The notes below the pieces were generated by a model. That model saw only the letters and a list, made by a program, of their open reading frames with translations. It ran no database searches and was not told the origin of the DNA. From positions 34,694 to 98,693 of the forward strand of contig JAUNSO010000004.1 in the NCBI GenBank assembly GCA_030539165.1: 64,000 bases of DNA, in the 5' to 3' direction. The stretch is from a bacterium (GTDB taxonomy: Bacteria > Bacillota > Clostridia > Lachnospirales > Lachnospiraceae). Shown piece by piece: positions 61,764-64,000 of the stretch; within the stretch, counting starts at the first letter, position 1; the number at the start of each line of letters is the position of its first letter. A program made the translations under genes and the position numbers.

Positions 61764-63299
61764 CTATAGTTTTATGCTCTGTCCTTCTTTTCTCAGGATT
61801 CTCTGAACAGAGTATTTTCCCTGTATTGCCGCACCTGGCAGTCCTCCGGGGGCAGACAGCCACTGTCCGGTGATCCATGCATTGTCAACGTCCTTGATCT
61901 CCGGTGATACATATGCATTCTTTCTGCTTCGTTTTGTAATAATATATGCCTGGTTGTACCCTTTAAATGCATTACAGTATCTTTTATAGGTCATCGGTGT
62001 CCATACATCCAGTAAAGTCATCTTTCCCTGATATTCTGGAAACCGTTCCTCCAGTTTCTTCTGTATGAGCTGTGCAAGCTCTTCCTTTCTGGCCTTGTAT
62101 GCCTCCTTGTCCTGATACAAGGCATTCCAGTATTCATAAGAATCCTCAGAAAGTCCCATCATGACCTGTATGATCTGTTTTCCCTTTGGTGCAAAGTCCG
62201 GCTCATAACCAAAGGACTTGACCGTCATACGTTCCATAATGCTGTTCTTCAATTCATCATTGACAGCATTCACAATGTCGCTGGTATCCATCATGATATC
62301 GCCCTTCAGGATATCCTCTTCACAGTCCACGCCAAACGCACATTGAAACATGCCATAGACCGGATAATCCTTTCTGTTGGCATAGACCTCCTTTAACATT
62401 GGATCTATATACTCTTCTGACAAAATTTTATGGAAGGTATAATCCGGGTCACAGGCAAATATGAAATAGTCTCCCTTCACCGTCTGTCCGTTTGCCAGCG
62501 TCACAGATACCATCTGCTTCCATCCTGTTGTCTGTTTCGGACCGAAATCTGCCTTTACGACAGGAGATGCTGTATAGATTTCTCCTCCCAGACTCTCAAA
62601 TCTGTCCTTCATCCGGAAAGCCATCGCTCTGGAGCCGCCACGTGGAACGCCTCCGTCTCTGCCTGTAAAGTTGCCGTATGCCATCGGAAATGAACTGCCT
62701 GCAGAATCCTTCGGGCAAAAATCAGAAATCATGCAGCGAATCAGTGGATGTTTGAATCTGGCTGCCAGGTCGACAGTGTCCATGCCTGCATATGCCTGAA
62801 AGAGCTTCAGTGCATTTTTCATCTTCAGCGCCATCTTGATGCCATCCAGTGCACCCATCATCTCATTTGGTTTGTCTGACGGTATTTCTATTTTTTCTGA
62901 CAGCTTTGCATAGTGCATCAGACTCTTTATTTCAGTCTCATCTTCCGGTGACAGGGCAATCAGCTCCCGCTCAGTCCGCTCTATATCTGCCCACAGGGTG
63001 ACACTCTCACCGTTCAGTTCTGATGTGTACATATGGTCTCCACGCAGAATCTCTGTGTCATCTCCAAGAGCACCTGTTTCCTTCCATATATTATGTAAAC
63101 TAGTTCCTGCGACAGTGCCCATCATCCAGTGAATACAGTTATCGATATAATATCCGTTACGATCCCAGCCTGTACACTCTCCGCCAACAATCTTATGTTT
63201 TTCATAAATCTGTGCTTCATAGCCTGCTTTTCTCGCATATACTCCTGCTGTCAGTCCGGCAATGCCTCCGCCGATTATGATGACTTTTTTCTGTTTCAT
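61764..63299 (-). CDS. FAD-dependent oxidoreductase of the phytoene desaturase/CrtI type
   Basis: The 511-residue protein has the dinucleotide-binding motif IIGGGIAGLTAGVYARKAGY at the N-terminus and IVGGECTGWDRNGYYIDNC next, and ends with the C-terminal FAD motif WITGQWLSAPGGLPGAAIQG. This matches carotenoid-desaturase-like NAD(P)/FAD oxidoreductases common in gut Firmicutes whose substrate is unknown; carotenoid genes are absent here. It lies 55 bp after an AbrB-type regulator gene in the same direction. Confidence 0.88.
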   Translation of the reverse strand: MKQKKVIIIGGGIAGLTAGVYARKAGYEAQIYEKHKIVGGECTGWDRNGYYIDNCIHWMMGTVAGTSLHNIWKETGALGDDTEILRGDHMYTSELNGESVTLWADIERTERELIALSPEDETEIKSLMHYAKLSEKIEIPSDKPNEMMGALDGIKMALKMKNALKLFQAYAGMDTVDLAARFKHPLIRCMISDFCPKDSAGSSFPMAYGNFTGRDGGVPRGGSRAMAFRMKDRFESLGGEIYTASPVVKADFGPKQTTGWKQMVSVTLANGQTVKGDYFIFACDPDYTFHKILSEEYIDPMLKEVYANRKDYPVYGMFQCAFGVDCEEDILKGDIMMDTSDIVNAVNDELKNSIMERMTVKSFGYEPDFAPKGKQIIQVMMGLSEDSYEYWNALYQDKEAYKARKEELAQLIQKKLEERFPEYQGKMTLLDVWTPMTYKRYCNAFKGYNQAYIITKRSRKNAYVSPEIKDVDNAWITGQWLSAPGGLPGAAIQGKYSVQRILRKEGQSIKL

Positions 63300-63354
63300 C
63301 TATCCTTCCTCCTGTGTTCCTGTCTTTTGTGTCTCCGCTTCTACGTCTCTGCTT

Positions 63355-63573
63355 CTAATTTTTCCCTCTGCCGAAAATATCTCCGAAGATTTCTTCAAAC
63401 CTGTCCTGTGGGGGGATTGCCATCCCCTGCTCTTTGTCGCCCAGTAGCAGGATCGTATCCCCCGGATGAATATTGAACAGATCTCTTGCCTCCTTCGGAA
63501 TGACAATCTGTCCCTTCTCTCCTACTCTTGCTGTCCACGCATAACGCCCCTGTGATTCATCAGTTGCCTTCAT
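63355..63573 (-). CDS. AbrB/SpoVT-family DNA-binding regulator
   Basis: The 72-residue protein has a swapped-hairpin AbrB fold: YAWTARVGEKGQIVIPKEAR, then FNIHPGDTILLLGDK. AbrB-type proteins are dimeric regulators of transition-state genes or antitoxins. Its direct position before the oxidoreductase gene suggests it controls that gene and itself. The ATG has GGAGGAAGG upstream and a predicted promoter lies 110-140 bp before it. Confidence 0.9.
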   Translation of the reverse strand: MKATDESQGRYAWTARVGEKGQIVIPKEARDLFNIHPGDTILLLGDKEQGMAIPPQDRFEEIFGDIFGRGKN

Positions 63574-63683
63574 GATCCTTCCTCCATTTCTACGTTTATA
63601 TGTTTCTTTGTTGCTTTGCTTCCTGGCTGCTATTTGTTTCTTAATTTCTTTGCGGTATGATATGTATGATTTGTATAACTAAT

Positions 63684-63712
63684 ATACTAGCACAATCCAT
63701 TCATTTCGTCAA
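63684..63712 (-). promoter_or_regulatory. Predicted promoter of the AbrB gene
   Basis: The minus strand reads TTGACG, 17 bp, TAGTAT. The -35 box lies only 14 bp from the first box of dyad element copy C. Confidence 0.55.
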
Positions 63713-63726
63713 CTATACCTCATTTT

Positions 63727-63971
63727 GGACAATAGAGAGGGTAGAAAGCTGATTAGCATTCCAATCAGTGTAAGCTTATATATCTAAATCGGTTGTTTTG
63801 GACAATTGACACCTTATATGAAGGAATGGAATTCCAAGATATTTGTATTTTAAAATATCTTTGGAATTTTAGATTGTTGTAATATACTATAGTTGTCCAA
63901 AATGAAGAAATCATGTATTTATGAACACTTCTTTTGGAGTCTATGGTGGCATTGTGCTACTACACTTGTCC
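63727..63971. repeat. Nested dyad box element, copy C
   Basis: The same plan as copies A and B, centred at 63849: GGACAA 63727-63732, TTCCAA 63759-63764, GGACAA 63800-63805, TTCCAA 63832-63837, TTGGAA 63861-63866, TTGTCC 63893-63898, TTGGAG 63934-63939 (one mismatch), TTGTCC 63966-63971. Mirror distances are 14.5, 46.5, 87.5 and 119.5 bp on both sides. The inner stem is extended (ATTCCAAGATATTT with a near-complement, one bulge). A ninth box, TTGTCC 63995-64000, ends an imperfect direct repeat (GGTGGCATTGT...ACACTTGTCC, twice from 63944) that is cut by the window edge. No gene is seen from 63574 to 64000. Confidence 0.86.
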
Positions 63972-64000
63972 AAATTGGTGGCATTGTTCTACACTTGTCC

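Noticed and set aside
3455..63971. Transposon or MITE origin of the dyad elements
   Set aside because: No terminal repeats with target duplications, no transposase, and the DNA between boxes is not conserved among copies.
1..64000. rRNA, tRNA, prophage or insertion sequence genes
   Set aside because: I looked for tRNA TPsiC-like and rRNA sequences, integrase and transposase motifs by eye and saw none.

Overview
The window reads as chromosome of a motile, endospore-forming anaerobic Firmicute, most likely a Lachnospiraceae member of the Roseburia/Eubacterium rectale/Lachnospira type. The reasons are a flagellar basal-body operon beside codY, sporulation genes (an uninterrupted sigK, spoIIP, gpr), extensive c-di-GMP signalling, a cytosolic GH9 enzyme, a GH36/GH13 alpha-galactoside operon, an ECF vitamin transporter subunit and clostridial-style promoters and ribosome binding sites. 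Species identity is inference; no rRNA or tRNA is present. Almost everything is on the minus strand and reads right to left. LAYOUT. 1-3253: flagellar operon flgB-flgC-fliE-fliF-fliG (fliG cut by the window edge). 3254-3921: a gene-free stretch with a tetranucleotide repeat and a nested dyad element (copy A). 3922-9396: codY, topA, dprA and comM. 9500-10631: a small unit with an ECF-type sigma factor and two short peptides, one with a double-glycine leader. 10618-16319: a tightly overlapping series of an O-antigen-ligase-like membrane protein, a PilT-like protein lacking key ATPase residues, a degenerate HD-GYP protein, an S41 protease and sigK. 16337-23610: three signalling genes, namely a multi-sensor GGDEF-EAL protein, an [FeFe]-hydrogenase-like iron-sulfur sensor fused to GGDEF-EAL, and a FIST-domain sensor. 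23746-29511: hemW, lepA, spoIIP, gpr and rpsT. 29526-33152: GH9 glycosidase, Gfo/Idh/MocA oxidoreductase and a NYN-LOTUS protein. 33153-33656: dyad element copy B. 33657-40272: sortase, large LPXTG adhesin, and an AgrC/LytTR-type two-component system. 40596-41660: a phospholipase C-like protein and a type I toxin-antitoxin candidate. 41697-47229: cysK-carB-serS. 47400-51965: a KdpDE-like two-component system without a pump, microproteins, an OFA-family MFS transporter and a PsiE-like protein. 51962-53205: B12 riboswitch, DUF4430 protein and ECF S component. 53256-63573: SPFH/zinc-ribbon protein, GH13-GPH permease-GH36 operon, DUF975 protein, FAD oxidoreductase and an AbrB regulator. From 63727 on: dyad element copy C. 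MAIN NEW OBSERVATIONS. Three intergenic loci carry the same eight-box architecture: GGACAA, TTCCAA, GGACAA, TTCCAA, then the mirror image TTGGAA, TTGTCC, TTGGAA, TTGTCC. Spacings are almost invariant (about 31, 41, 31, 29-30, 31, 41, 31-32 bp) but the DNA between boxes is not conserved. The copies are about 30 kb apart, and each lies upstream of a predicted promoter. I do not recognise this from known elements; it looks like a docking site for a higher-order nucleoprotein complex. Other items of interest are the hydrogenase-sensor/c-di-GMP phosphodiesterase fusion beside a FIST sensor, the PilT/HD-GYP pair that has lost catalytic residues, the sigma factor with leader peptides, and the toxin locus with a predicted antisense RNA. 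All functions are read from sequence by eye; no database search was run.
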